DNA of 64,000 nucleotides from Pohlia nutans (Eukaryota > Streptophyta > Bryopsida > Bryales > Mniaceae): positions 34,563,811-34,627,810 of the forward strand of contig CM040085.1 of NCBI GenBank assembly GCA_022496805.1. Direction: 5' to 3'. The position numbers and the translations under genes are program-made. How positions within the stretch are numbered: the first letter of the stretch is position 1; each line of letters starts with the position of its first letter. This document shows positions 34,314 to 44,965 of this stretch, one piece after another. Under the pieces are notes generated by a model. The model worked only from the letters and a program-made list of their open reading frames with translations. It searched no databases and had not been told where the DNA came from.

Positions 34314-34847
34314 TTAATCCCTAAAGGTCCGTAAAAACCAAAGCCTTGCGATGTGCATACTTGAACTATCATATTGTATGATTTATAAATTTTCATAAAT
34401 AGTCATCAACATTATGGAGGTATGACAAAAATTTCAACATGATTGGAAGATATTTGAAATATTTACAAATTTTATCATGTATACAAGATAATAATTCAAA
34501 ATAAATATATTCTTTGATAAATTTAATATCAAAAAATATATTTAAGGTAGACAAAAATTATGTTTACAAGTAGTTAAAAACTGAAACTGAAGAAATTAAA
34601 AGAGACGCATGATTAGAGCATCCTCAGAAAACCCTTTGTATTTTGATCATTCAAATTTCAGATTTCTTCACGGTGTAAAATCTTCAATTGAAGTCTACTC
34701 TCCAATCCCAACGGTCAAAAAATGTATCATAACTTAACGTAAACATCTAATGCAAACACCAACTTCAACAAAGCCAAAACACTTGATTTTTTGGGCCTTT
34801 GACCAAAAACCATCAAGAATATGGATGGTTGGTCCTTTAGGAATTAA
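34314..34847. mobile_element. Group A-type element (534 bases)
   Basis: It starts TTAATCCCTAAAGGTCCG and ends TTGGTCCTTTAGGAATTAA, with TTAA at both ends and one or two changes in each CCCCTAAAGGACC terminus. The interior is AT-rich and distinct from the short copies. A 12-base remnant, CTTCTTTAGGGG, separates it from the next element. Confidence 0.6.
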
Positions 34848-34859
34848 CTTCTTTAGGGG

Positions 34860-35422
34860 TTAACCCCTAACCGCCCAACCATGCATATTTTGCATGATGT
34901 ACGGAATTGAAATCCGTTTTCTCATCCATCATGCACTTTTTGCAGTGTGGATTTTTTACTGAAACTTTTATGGGAAGTTAGCTTCGTGCATGTGTGATCC
35001 AATTAGAAAGGGGATGATTTGTGAAATTTTTATGCCTCATTTCTTGTTGTAGTGTTCCACCCAAATTTTTGAAGATTTTAGTCTAAAAGTGCTCTTGGAA
35101 AAGTCAACTACAAAATTTAAGCAATCAAAAAATCTCCAAAAATCACTACACTTAGAGTATTACATTTCAACCCATCACAACAAATTTCATTCTTAGATTG
35201 TCAATATTTTATTCGTAATCAAATTACAAAAGAGTTTTAAATTTTACAGAAAAAATATTGGTGATAGCAATCGTAGATCTAACTGTATGGATAGAATCTA
35301 AAATTCAAAATGTACAACTTTTATTCATTCATCAAGTTGATAATATCCCTCTTAATTGCATTTAATAATGCGTCTTTGGAAAACTGCCAAATCTGGACAG
35401 GGTGAGAACGTTTAGGGGTTAA
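34860..35422. mobile_element. Complete group B element (563 bases), reverse orientation
   Basis: It starts TTAACCCCTAACCGCCCAAC and ends GAACGTTTAGGGGTTAA, the exact ends of 17724-18299 in reverse. Internal sequence also matches along its whole length, apart from a short deletion. High similarity suggests fairly recent activity of this group. Confidence 0.8.
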
Positions 35423-35750
35423 GAGACGAAATTGGTATTATTATTTTCTTGTATTGTACCTCAGTAGGAACTCCAGCAAAAACAAGATGCTTTTGGGAAC
35501 AAGGGCAAATTATTTATTAGTTTTTTTGGTTGTAACATCCTTCAAAAGAGCACATGGCCTCCAAAAAAATTATAGTTTCAAAATCAAAACGCTTAACTTG
35601 CTACTGAAGGTACCGTATTCACTTGTTGATGTACGACTGATGTACAGTACATTGTAAATCATTGTGGATCATTTCATGGTCAAAATATTGCATGGGCCTA
35701 AGCTACTGTAGTTAGCAATGGTTTCATTCAACCTCCCTAGGTGCCAAATG

Positions 35751-36740
35751 TATAATCCCTCCCAACCGTCCAGAAAGTGGGCAATGTACAGAATCAAACA
35801 TCTCAGTCGTCATTGATTTTTTGCAGTGTGGGTTTTTTACTACATATTTTATGGGAAGTTAGCTTCATGCATGTGTGATCCAATTAGAAAGGGGATGATT
35901 TTTGAAAATTTTATACCCCATTTCATGTTGTAATGATTAGAGTTTTCCGCAAACTCATGGGGGGATTGAGCCTTAGTTTGCCAAACTTCTTGGGATACGA
36001 AAATTGGCCTCAGAAATTTATAGGACCATAAAGTACATATGAGTTCCCGGTTGGTGAGGGGTTGTCAGTTACTGCTTTTGCTATTTCAGTGAATGAGCTT
36101 TCAAAAGCTTTGATTTTTTAAAAATAGACCCAAGGAAGACCCACTCCATGTAGATGCATGTCAAGCCAAGGAAGCCCATGTGACAGAGCATCCCTGAGAA
36201 TAGAAACTGAGGTTGGGAAATTTTTGGGCACCGTTTTTGGTGCCTTGAAACTTCAGATCTCTAGTTTATTTAAAGCATCTGACATGTCTACTTTTATTGG
36301 GTTCTCAACCTCTCTTTTCACAAACTATGGTCCAGTCACCCCACTCGGACCACTTTGCGGATAACTCTATTCACTCACAATTTCGAAGATGTCAGTGTAA
36401 AAGTGCTTTAAAAAAGGTCAACTCATAAAATTAAACCAACAAAAAATTTCCAAAAATCACTACACTTAGAGTATTACATTTTTCACCAATCACAACAAAT
36501 TTCATGTACAAATTGTCAATATTGTATTCGTAATCAAATTACAAAAGAATTTTCAATATTAAGTTTTGAATTTTATACCAAAATATTGGTGGCAACAATC
36601 ATAGATCTAATTGTATGGATAGAATCAAAAATTCATAATGTACAACTTTTATTCATTTATCAAGTTCAAAATATTCCTCTTAGTTACATTTTATAAGACA
36701 CCTCCAAATCTAGAGAGGGGTGAGGACGTTTAGGGGTTAA
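35751..36740. mobile_element. Group B element interrupted by a 430-base MITE
   Basis: The left end is degraded (AATCCCTCCCAACCGTCC) and the right end is intact (GACGTTTAGGGGTTAA). Group B sequence runs to 35938 and resumes after 36368. Removing the insert and one ATT restores the continuity seen in intact copies. Confidence 0.7.
35939..36368. mobile_element. 430-base MITE, TIR AGAGTTTTCCGCAAACT, flanked by ATT
   Basis: The left end AGAGTTTTCCGCAAACT and the right end (reverse complement AGAGTTATCCGCAAAGTG) form a terminal inverted repeat of about 17 bases. ATT flanks both sides (35936-35938 and 36369-36371), and the interrupted group B copy shows ATT once at the empty site. A related 492-base copy in the opposite orientation lies at 59561-60052. 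No transposase ORF. The superfamily is uncertain, because a TA duplication is an alternative reading of the junctions. Confidence 0.75.
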
Positions 36741-37213
36741 ACTAAAAGCTACTGGTTCTTTCTTCGCCGGGGAGTACGCTCCCTTGGTTCAGTGTACGTT
36801 TCCTTCATTGCAGTGGAATAAATGTCGGCTTGTTTCAAACAACAAAAAATACAAATACAAATACAAATAAAAATAATAATAAAATACATACGGCAAACAG
36901 AAAAAGATCTGAGTGACTGTATTTTATCAAAAACGTGAGCAATTTTGGAACAAAATCGCTTGTCTTTATTCTGTCAAGTCGGACCCTTGTGGACTTTTGT
37001 TCCAAAGTTAAAAATCTAGAAGTACCTTTTAACTTAATGAGCACATGAGAGCAAATGAGAACGGAAGCAGGTTTTGGAAGCCAGAATTGCATGCAATTGG
37101 ACATGCATATTCCGTTCGAATTACATCCAGATATTTAGAGTTACCATCATGAGTCTTGCATGTCCAATGGTCCCAGCACTAGCAGTTCCTGGCCACTACT
37201 GTAGTACTTTGGT

Positions 37214-37670
37214 TCCTAACCCCTAACTGCCCAAGCATCCAATTTCTGGATGATGTTCAGAATCCAACTCCATTTTCTCATCCACCGTGAGTTTTCTTTT
37301 AATGGCAAACGAGAATTTCATTGCAAGGAAAACCACTCCGAGCAAAGGGCAGCACCTTGGAGGTGGGACATCATCCGTTGTGCACTTTTTGTTGTGTGGA
37401 TTTTTTACTATGGGTTTTATGGGAAGTTAGCTTTATGCATGTGTGAATTCATTAGAAAGGGGATGATTTGTAAAAAAATTATGCCTCATTTCATGTTGCA
37501 ATATTTCACCGAAATTTTCTAAGAGCTTAGTTCAACAGTGCTCTTGAAAAAATCAACTCATAAACTGAAGCAACCAAAAAATCTTCAAGAATCATCACAC
37601 TTAGAGTATCACATTTCAACCCATCACAACAAATTTCGTCTACAAATTGTCAATGTTTTCTCAGCCAAAT
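37214..37670. mobile_element. Group B fragment with small internal insertion
   Basis: It starts TTCCTAACCCCTAACTGCCC, runs through the GGGGATGATTTGTAAA and ACTTAGAGTATCACATTTCAA blocks and stops near TTGTCAATG, so the right third is missing. About 80 bases between 37289 and 37368 are not found in other copies. Confidence 0.6.
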
Positions 37671-37966
37671 CAAAAACTCATTTCTAAGTAGTGTAATTGT
37701 TTGATCTTCTTTGTTATCATGCAAGGAGTGCACTTGATGAATTTTAGAATGCTCTGAATGAGTAGATTATTTGATTATAATGTTTGACCAAGGTAGAATT
37801 GACGCTAATTGGGTCGAGTAGGGATAGATTTTCAACTATGGGGTGTAATCATGTTTTGAATATGAATCAGCTTTGTATGAAATAAATTGCATGTGATAAA
37901 TATGTGAAGTAGATTTCCAATGTGTCTACTCCCAAGAATTTTGGACGCTCAGAGTGACTATGATAT
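37671..37966. other. Intergenic, nothing recognised
   Basis: AT-rich sequence without ORFs or repeats that I can name. Confidence 0.4.
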
Positions 37967-38600
37967 TCGGGGGAGGGGGGGGGGGGGCACTGGTGGTATT
38001 TTAGAAACAACCAGCAATAAAATATAGGGTATTTAATATTCATTTGAGATAAATTTTTGAAAAATTCTAAATATTATATAGGGACTAATTAATGTTGAAA
38101 AAAAATTATGAAAAAGATACCATACCATATAATATGTGCTATTTTATTTTATTTTTATTTTATTAAAAGAACCCCATAGATAAGGGTATCCTAAGTTGAA
38201 TATCAGAGAGGTCTAGATTGAATGAATGAAAAATTGCATCTTTCCAATGTTGGACAATTGTGTTTCTTAACACTATAACTTTCAAGTAGCATTCTATTGA
38301 CATTCATCATTACAATTTTATTGGTGTATTTTTATTTGATTGTGTTTTCTTCTTTGCCATACCACAACAATGCAACTCCCCCCCCCCCCCCCCCCCCCCC
38401 CTCCCCCTTTCAAAAAAGAAATACAAAAAAATTGGAGGCTATAAAAAATTGTAAGTAAAATAGGGTATTGAATATTGAATGCATTCTTGATTTCTAATTA
38501 CCTATAGGGTATTAAAAAAATCAGGCTTAGTAGATTTTTTCTACTTAGAGGACATCTAATATTCTTATTATAATAAGAGTCCAAAACCACATTTTTTTCT
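37967..38600. repeat. Dispersed repeat with G- and C-homopolymers; inverted copy at 43690-44030
   Basis: Blocks including GATTGTGTTTTCTTCTTTGC, CATACCACAACAATGCAA, AATAGGGTATTGAATATTGA and TTTTTTCTACTTAGAGGACA recur as reverse complement at 43690-44030. A G13 run occurs at 37975-37987 and a C24 run at 38378-38401. The other copy carries a C17 run at 44008-44024, so homopolymer expansion is a habit of the family. Read lengths in such runs may be unreliable. Confidence 0.65.
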
Positions 38601-38798
38601 GTGCCAATTTAAGAGTTCACATTCATTGTGTTGCCTTCATACGTTGACCTCATACATTTTTCATCCCTTTCTATTGAGACATACGGTTTCAAAAGTTGCC
38701 ATTGCGTTTTATCTCTTTCAACATGGGCTCTATCTCCATGTTAAATTATCTCAATTTTTTTCTAGAAAGTGGACTCTTATTATAAAACGGAGGGAGTA
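38575..38798. mobile_element. Stowaway-like remnant
   Basis: The right end reads CTTATTATAAAACGGAGGGA followed by GTA, matching the Stowaway terminus, and AATAAGAGTCC is found inverted at the left. The left CTCCCTCC terminus itself is missing. Confidence 0.45.
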
Positions 38799-40105
38799 TA
38801 TTCTTCTGAAATCCATTCTTCATAATTTCAAACTCATACATTTCAAATTCCAGTAATTGCATTGTAAAGAGGACTCAAATGGTCGTTTGAATGTGGCCAG
38901 GATGAAAGTCATCCACAGACAGAGGAGACCACAAGAGCCATATAGTTTCATTTGGTGTCAAGATAAGCACTTGATTATATATATATATATACATTTTTAA
39001 GCAGTTGTAAGAGCTCAATGTTCTCTAAAGTACTCCAATTTAGATGAGGTAAGAAAATAAATGTAAAAAGACTTACAATCACTATAAGAAGCATGCATAT
39101 GGTATTCCCATGTAGAAGATTAATTTAATCTATAACCTTGGAGTGTGTTTACATTTAACAATAACAAGAATAAAAAGGGCTTTGACAAAATAAATAAGGC
39201 TTTAATTAGTGTTGAATATGGTGATTATCTAAGAAGGTTGCTTATGTACTTGTAGAATTTTTTTGCAATTTCTTTTCAATTAAAAAATAATAATAATATA
39301 ATAATAATAATATAATATAATATAATAAAAATCCTGAAATATTCAGCACTTCAAAAATGAATTAATTTATGCTTAACCAGCTAAAGTACAACAATATTTG
39401 ACTACATAACTAGCCATCCTAGGTTATTAAAGTTATCCTTCAATTCAAAGGTATACAACATGCCACTCTTTTATTTATTTATTTATGACATTAAACCATA
39501 TCATTGAACTAATGAATTCAAAAATAATTAATTTGTGCACAAACCAAGATGCCATATGTCAATGTAAGGAGGGCCCAATAATATTGTTATTTCAAAAGTG
39601 AAGTAGTTGAACAAAGTTTTACAAATCTTAGCAAAACATGGTCTAGTAGCATAACATTGACTTCAAATCCTAAAATCTACAAAACTACTTCAATCCAATA
39701 ATTAAAAAGAATAAATTAAGAAACTAACAAGAAACATCGACTACAACTTTGAACCCAAGTATATGTAAAATCACTCGCACGCCTACAATTGAGCCTACAA
39801 TGCTCTAAGAAAACCTATTTAAACTTCAACACCCGCTCTCAAACTACACATCCAATGCAACCTTAAACCCTAAATTAAAATTCCACAACCGCTCTAAAAA
39901 AAGGTTTCTACTGCAATACCTAGATGACATGTTCGAACACAAACACATTTTAATCAAAACCAATCAATCAACCTAAGAGACGTAAAACATCATCATTTGG
40001 AACCTAGCAGACACACTTCGAGTAAGAAATATAGTGATTTCATAGCTTAGTATGACCAGAGATGCAACAAAAAGAGTTGTGAGAAAGAAAACAAGAGTGG
40101 AGGAC
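38799..40105. other. Intergenic, AT-rich with ATA/TAA microsatellite near 39287-39330
   Basis: No gene recognised. A run of AATAAT and ATAATATA words lies near 39287-39330 and a (TA)n tract near 38975-38990. Confidence 0.5.
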
Positions 40106-40108
40106 TTA

Positions 40109-40411
40109 GAGCATCCGCACCCCATGCCCTCCGAGAGTCTGACACACACAATAACTAGATGAAAAATGTTAAGGGCCCTTCAAAAATGCCTCTTGACCCT
40201 CAATCCTAGCGTGTAAAGAAATGACCCTTCAAATCTAAGTTTAGTTGACTATATCGCACATTCTACTTGTGATTGGTCCATTGATTATTTGATGTGCACT
40301 TTTGGTGCTTGAGGGGCGATCAAGGGTGAGGGAGTGTGAGTTCAAGGGCTCTTCAAATGTAGATGAATAATTTTAGCGAGTCAACTTTAGCGTGCACGGG
40401 TGCAGATGCTC
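40109..40411. mobile_element. Tourist-like MITE (303 bases) with TTA target duplication
   Basis: The ends are GAGCATCCGCACC and its imperfect complement GGGTGCAGATGCTC, directly flanked by TTA at 40106-40108 and 40412-40414. TTA duplications and GAGCATC-type ends fit PIF/Harbinger (Tourist) elements. A copy in the opposite orientation is at 60704-61010, sharing the blocks around CTACTTGTGATTGGTCCATT and CCCTTCAAAAATGCCTCTTG. Confidence 0.8.
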
Positions 40412-40414
40412 TTA

Positions 40415-41634
40415 CACTGGGATGTCCAACTTCAGCCCACCACATCGGCTCTGCCAACGCAGCATGATTTCTTATATTTAAAATATGACGTGGACAATTC
40501 ACTTCCACGAAGCTGGCACTTCCACAATTTCTGTTTGCCTGGGCCACCAAATTAATTAATTAATGGACCACCAAAACCAAATTTGGTGCACAGCGACACA
40601 AGTCAGCCCTGCACTTTTACGGATAACTCAATTATTTGCGGGATTTCCACCAGTAATTGCAGAACGGACTGGTTCGTGCAGTTTGATTCCAAAATGAAAC
40701 AGCTTGAAACAACTAGAAAGCAAAGGAAAGTGCAGGATGATGAGCAATTTGATGCCAAAGCGTGAGTCCAGATCAATTGTTTGCGAGACAGGGAACTTGC
40801 TTGGCATGCAGATTTCCCCCAAAAGATTCCCAAACAAAGCCTCTTTTAACTAATATCGGCCGCTACATTGCCAATTGCTGTTAGTAGCCTTTTGTTGGAA
40901 GGAAACCATTTACTTTTCACTACCGGCCCTCACTATTGTTTTGGAGAAAAACATAAAATCATAATTGGGTCATTTTGTAGTTGGCCAATAAGTAATGTCA
41001 ACATGATTATGGACATTTCAATCTGAATAATTTATTTTGGGTTTAGAAAGGCTACGTTGATCAACTCATTGACATCCGCTCATGTTGCAAAAATTGGACC
41101 CATTTTGCAAAATTGGACCAATTTGTGGCTGCCAAAGACTTCTTTTGATCAACTCCGTCATTGACATCCAATTAAGTTGCAAAATGTGGGCCAAATCGTG
41201 TTTTATCTTGGTGGTGGTCAACTTCATCATGATTATTCTAAACCCTAATTGAAGCAAACAGGAACCAAGTAAGCAGCTGACAGGTGCCACTTTTACTACA
41301 TGCATGATGTGCAACGTGGCGACTTCGGAATTGCCCTCTTATCTACTTTTTATGTCCAGTTGGACATCCTTACGTCACCAAGCCTTTGCCAGCACAGGAT
41401 GAGTTTCGTAGGCCACTGCACAGTTGACGTAGATTCATCCATAATTTACCTGTAGATTCTGGAAGGGAGCTCCTCCTCTTGCAATGGCGGCCCTGGTCGG
41501 GCAGCCACGGGAAGAATGGAGTTGGATGAAGTGTGGATGAAGGCTTCAATGGCTGCTGGGTTCGGTTGGGAAATTTGGCGGCTGAGTGAGTACACGTGGA
41601 TGTAAAAGAAGCCAGAATTTCATTTCAAACTATC
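40415..41634. other. Moderate-GC region, gene-like but unassigned
   Basis: GC content rises here. A plus-strand frame (40583 onward) reaches a strong GTGAGT donor-like site at 40763, and a minus-strand ...CTACAG/GTAAAT donor-like junction lies near 41450. I could not assemble a gene from these, and no product is recognisable. It may hold a decayed or untranslated transcription unit. Confidence 0.25.
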
Positions 41635-42184
41635 TTCACCCTTAAGCGTGCAAGGAGCCCCGTGGGGCCATGATTGGTCATTTTTCAATCAAACGTTGAT
41701 TTTCACCTAATTCCTAATTTCAAACGAAAATGGTCCCAACTAAGAAAGTGTGGGGGCTATCTTCTACTTTTTAGTCCAATTTTCCATTCTTCAAAATTGA
41801 TAAAATTGCGATTTTATAGCACTTTAAAGCTCAAAACTCTAAAATTCCAGTATACACTACAGAAACCGTTTTTCTATCGAATTTCATTTTATGTAAGCAT
41901 AAGAAGCATGCCACCTATACTTTGTTGTTCATCACTATTATTTACAATTTCCATAAAATTTTCATACTATTCTAAGCTTATTTGTAATTATTATGATTTT
42001 CACAAGAAAAAAACTCTGAAAAATCTAATAAAATTTGTTTTTATTTAAATACTTATAAAAAATCCGAGTAAATTGGTTTAACAATACCTTATATGAGGAA
42101 AATACTATAAAATATAATACATTTTAAAATGTGAGGGATATGAGGTTTGACCAAGTAATTGTAATGTGTACGTTTAAGGGTTAA
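41635..42184. mobile_element. TTAA-type element, CCCTTAAGCGTGC termini (550 bases)
   Basis: The left end is TTCACCCTTAAGCGTGCAAG and the right end, reverse complemented, is TTAACCCTTAAACGTACACA. The left TTAA has one substitution. The 124-codon ORF over its interior is low-complexity and has no recognisable domain. Confidence 0.55.
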
Positions 42185-42728
42185 CCCTAAGTGACCGATC
42201 AACCATTTTCTTGTCGCAGCCCAAACAACAATAACCGCCTATTGTTAGGAAATGACATTTTTTGAGTTTTGATTTTTTGTCGAAATTGGGGGTAGAGATC
42301 ATGTTCTAGTGTTGTTTGATGCATGTCATTTGCAATATCAAGGTTCACTAAGAATTTTTTCAAAGACAAACACCTCAACATTGTCCTAGTGTTATAAAGC
42401 TTTCTATTTCGAGAGAGTAATGATGTTCTCTCATTTGAAAGTTTTTCTTTCTTAAACTTTAGAATAGAATGTCTAGTTTTAACCAATCATACCAAAGTTC
42501 AAATTCTAAAAATAAAATTTGTAATTTTGGTGAATATTAAATGGTAAATGCTTCTATATCCATTAAATGGGTGTCTAAAACATTTTTTGAAAGTTCGACC
42601 ATACAAATAATTACTAAACATCATGCTTCTCATTTTCTCTTTTGGACCAAACTTCATCAAAATTGCAGAAGTAACATTTTATAACACATCTAGGTTTTGT
42701 CCTTACCTCTCTGTCATTTAGGGATCAA
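42181..42728. mobile_element. TTAA-type element, CCCTAAGTGACC termini (548 bases)
   Basis: The left end TTAACCCTAAGTGACCGATC and the right end, reverse complement TTGATCCCTAAATGACAGAG, form an imperfect inverted repeat. It shares a single TTAA (42181-42184) with the preceding element, as expected if two elements used the same TTAA target. Confidence 0.55.
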
Positions 42729-43689
42729 GCAATCTTAACAATCTTCTTTTTCTCTCCTAGGATGCAACCAACAACATGTTTTGTTCGATATCGAGTGCTT
42801 ACCAAAGGTCTACTCCATGAGCTAGAATGTTGTGTTGGACTACACAAAGGACAACAGAGAGGGTAGAGAATGTTCTGAAGCGGCCCTTCTTGTGCAGAAA
42901 GAGACTGATGGAATGAAAGAATGATGAAAGGATTTCTTGTTTTAGAGTGTGAACGATTTTGTCTTTTCCTTGCTCTCAACGACAATATAAAAGTATTGAA
43001 ACATGGCTCTTCTGACTTGCTGTCACAATTGGCAAAGGGACACAACTAATCATCTATCAATTTTGGATGCCACCTAAACCGTATTGTACATTTCACCGAC
43101 TTAGTTCACCAAAAATAGAATGTGCACTTTGCTAACGAAAGCTATGTGAAAATCAATTGTACCTTTTATTCACCCAAGCCACATGAAAGTCCACACTTAC
43201 AGTATCCAGCTATCAAACTATCAAGGTTGGCAAATCTTTCCAACAAATGCCAAACTATGTAAGTATTTCTCCAAAATTGTCTTTTTCACCATACAAAATA
43301 GATATATATTTTTGAAAATGTTGTGAAGAGATTGTTGAGTATAAGAGCGAAGTTCATTGACATTGAATGTTTATCATTAATAAATTTCTTATAGAATTAT
43401 ATAGTTCAAAGGTAGTAATTCGCTATAAATGACAATATGAAACCCAATTTCCATTCAATGATCAATGGCCATAAATTTAGCCCAACCATCTTTACACGTC
43501 TTGCAAACAAGTACAATGTAATGATTTTAAACAATCCATTATCCTTTTTTAGCCCGAGCGACACTAACTATTTACTCAAGGCTATGACTTTTAACGCAAG
43601 GCAATTTATTTTTTTATCAAGAATGAAGTTTTTGGTTGGGGAGGGGGACTTAGTGTAATTTTTTGGAAACATGTGCGATAACCACTTAT

Positions 43690-44030
43690 TTTTAACTGGC
43701 ATAGTATTTTTAAAAATTGGAATATTAGGCGTCTTTTAAGTAGAAAAAAACCTACTGAGCATGATTTTTAGTACCCTATTAGTAATTACAAATTAAGAAT
43801 GTATTCAATATTAAATACCCTATTTACTTACCATTTAAATTTTGATAGTCTCAAGTTCTTTTGAGTTTCTTTTTTGGAAAGGGAGGGGGGAGGGGTTTGA
43901 ATTGTGAAATGACATTTTTGACAAAAGAATTGCATTGTTGTGGTATGGCAAAGAGGAAAACACAATCAAACAAAAATACACCAACAAATTTGTAATGGTG
44001 GATGCCTCCCCCCCCCCCCCCCCCGGTTTT
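43690..44030. repeat. Inverted copy of repeat 37967-38600, with C17 run
   Basis: The sequence is the reverse complement of much of 38290-38580 (GGGTATTTAATATT, ACAATCAAACAAAAATACAC) and includes C17 at 44008-44024 and a GGGAGGGGGGAGGGG tract near 43880. Confidence 0.6.
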
Positions 44031-44692
44031 TGGTATTAGTCATGTAAGAGAATATCCCGAAACATACTTGGTAAAAAATATTGATTCTACATAAAAAAAA
44101 TATAGTCATTATAAAACAATTAGTGCATCTCGGACTAAATAGGATAAGCAAAGTACCGTACCTGGCTATCAGGGTCAGAAAAATTAATTATAAACAAATT
44201 AAGCCAAAATTTGTAGCAAATTATTTTTCAAAAAAATCTAGTGAAAAAATAAGCTTGGAGAACATTAATATAATTTGGCATTTGTTGAAAAGCATTTTTT
44301 CAAAGAAATTAAAAATTTGGCAAGACATAATGACATATAGTCGGGTACGGTAAATGTGGGTTTTCATGTGGCTTGGGTTGGGTGGATAAAGGGCACAATT
44401 GATTTTCACATGGCTTTCTTTAGCAAAGTGCACATTGTATTGTTGGTGAAATGTACAATCCGGTTTAGGTGGCACCCAAATTGATAGATTATTAGTTGTG
44501 TCCCTTTACTGATCATGAAAGCCAGTCCAAAGAGCCATGTTTCAATACTTCTATATTCTTGTTGGCAACAAGGAAAAGACAAAATCCTTCACATTCTCAG
44601 ACAAAATCTTTCATCTTATAAAAAAAAAAATCTTTTAATCATTCTTTTATTGCATCAATCTCTTTCTATCCAAGAAAAGTAAGAAAAACAGC

Positions 44693-44918
44693 TTTATAAC
44701 ATTCTCTTGCCTCCATGCTTCCCTTTGTACAATCCAACACAACATTGTAGCTTATGAAGTATAAGTGAAGTAGACCTTTGGTAAGTACTCCCCAGTGAAC
44801 AACTTTTGAAACATTCTCTAGCCTCCATGCCTCCTTTTGCATAGTCCAACACAAAATTCTAGTTTATGAAGTAAAAATGAAGTAGACCTTTGGTAAGCAA
44901 TCCATAGGGAACAGACAT
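44693..44918. repeat. Tandem duplication, 112-base unit, two copies
   Basis: CATTCTCTTGCCTCCATGC at 44700 recurs as CATTCTCTAGCCTCCATGC at 44812. Each is followed by TCCAACACAA, TTATGAAGTA and AAGTAGACCTTTGGTAAG. It lies in the right arm of the 2.2-kb inverted repeat; the left arm has one copy. Confidence 0.85.
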
Positions 44919-44965
44919 ATTGTGGATTGGGTCCTAGGAGACAAAAAGAAGATTGTTAAGACTAC

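Larger units (their letters stand above)
42729..44965. mobile_element. 2.2-kb inverted-repeat element, arms of about 480-620 bases
   Basis: The left arm (about 42729-43208) starts near CAATCTTAACAATCTTCTTT and includes GCTTACCAAAGGTCTACT, TTGTGTTGGACTA, AAGGGACACAACTAAT and TGTACATTTCACC. All reappear as reverse complement in the right arm (about 44340-44965). Arm identity is roughly 75-80% by eye. The loop contains the repeat at 43690-44030. No coding capacity was seen. Transcripts across it would fold into a long hairpin. Confidence 0.65.

Noticed and set aside
41674..42048. 124-codon plus-strand ORF as a transposase candidate
   Set aside because: It lies inside a 550-base TTAACCC element but is F/I/K/S-biased, has no DDE spacing or known motif and is too short for a transposase.
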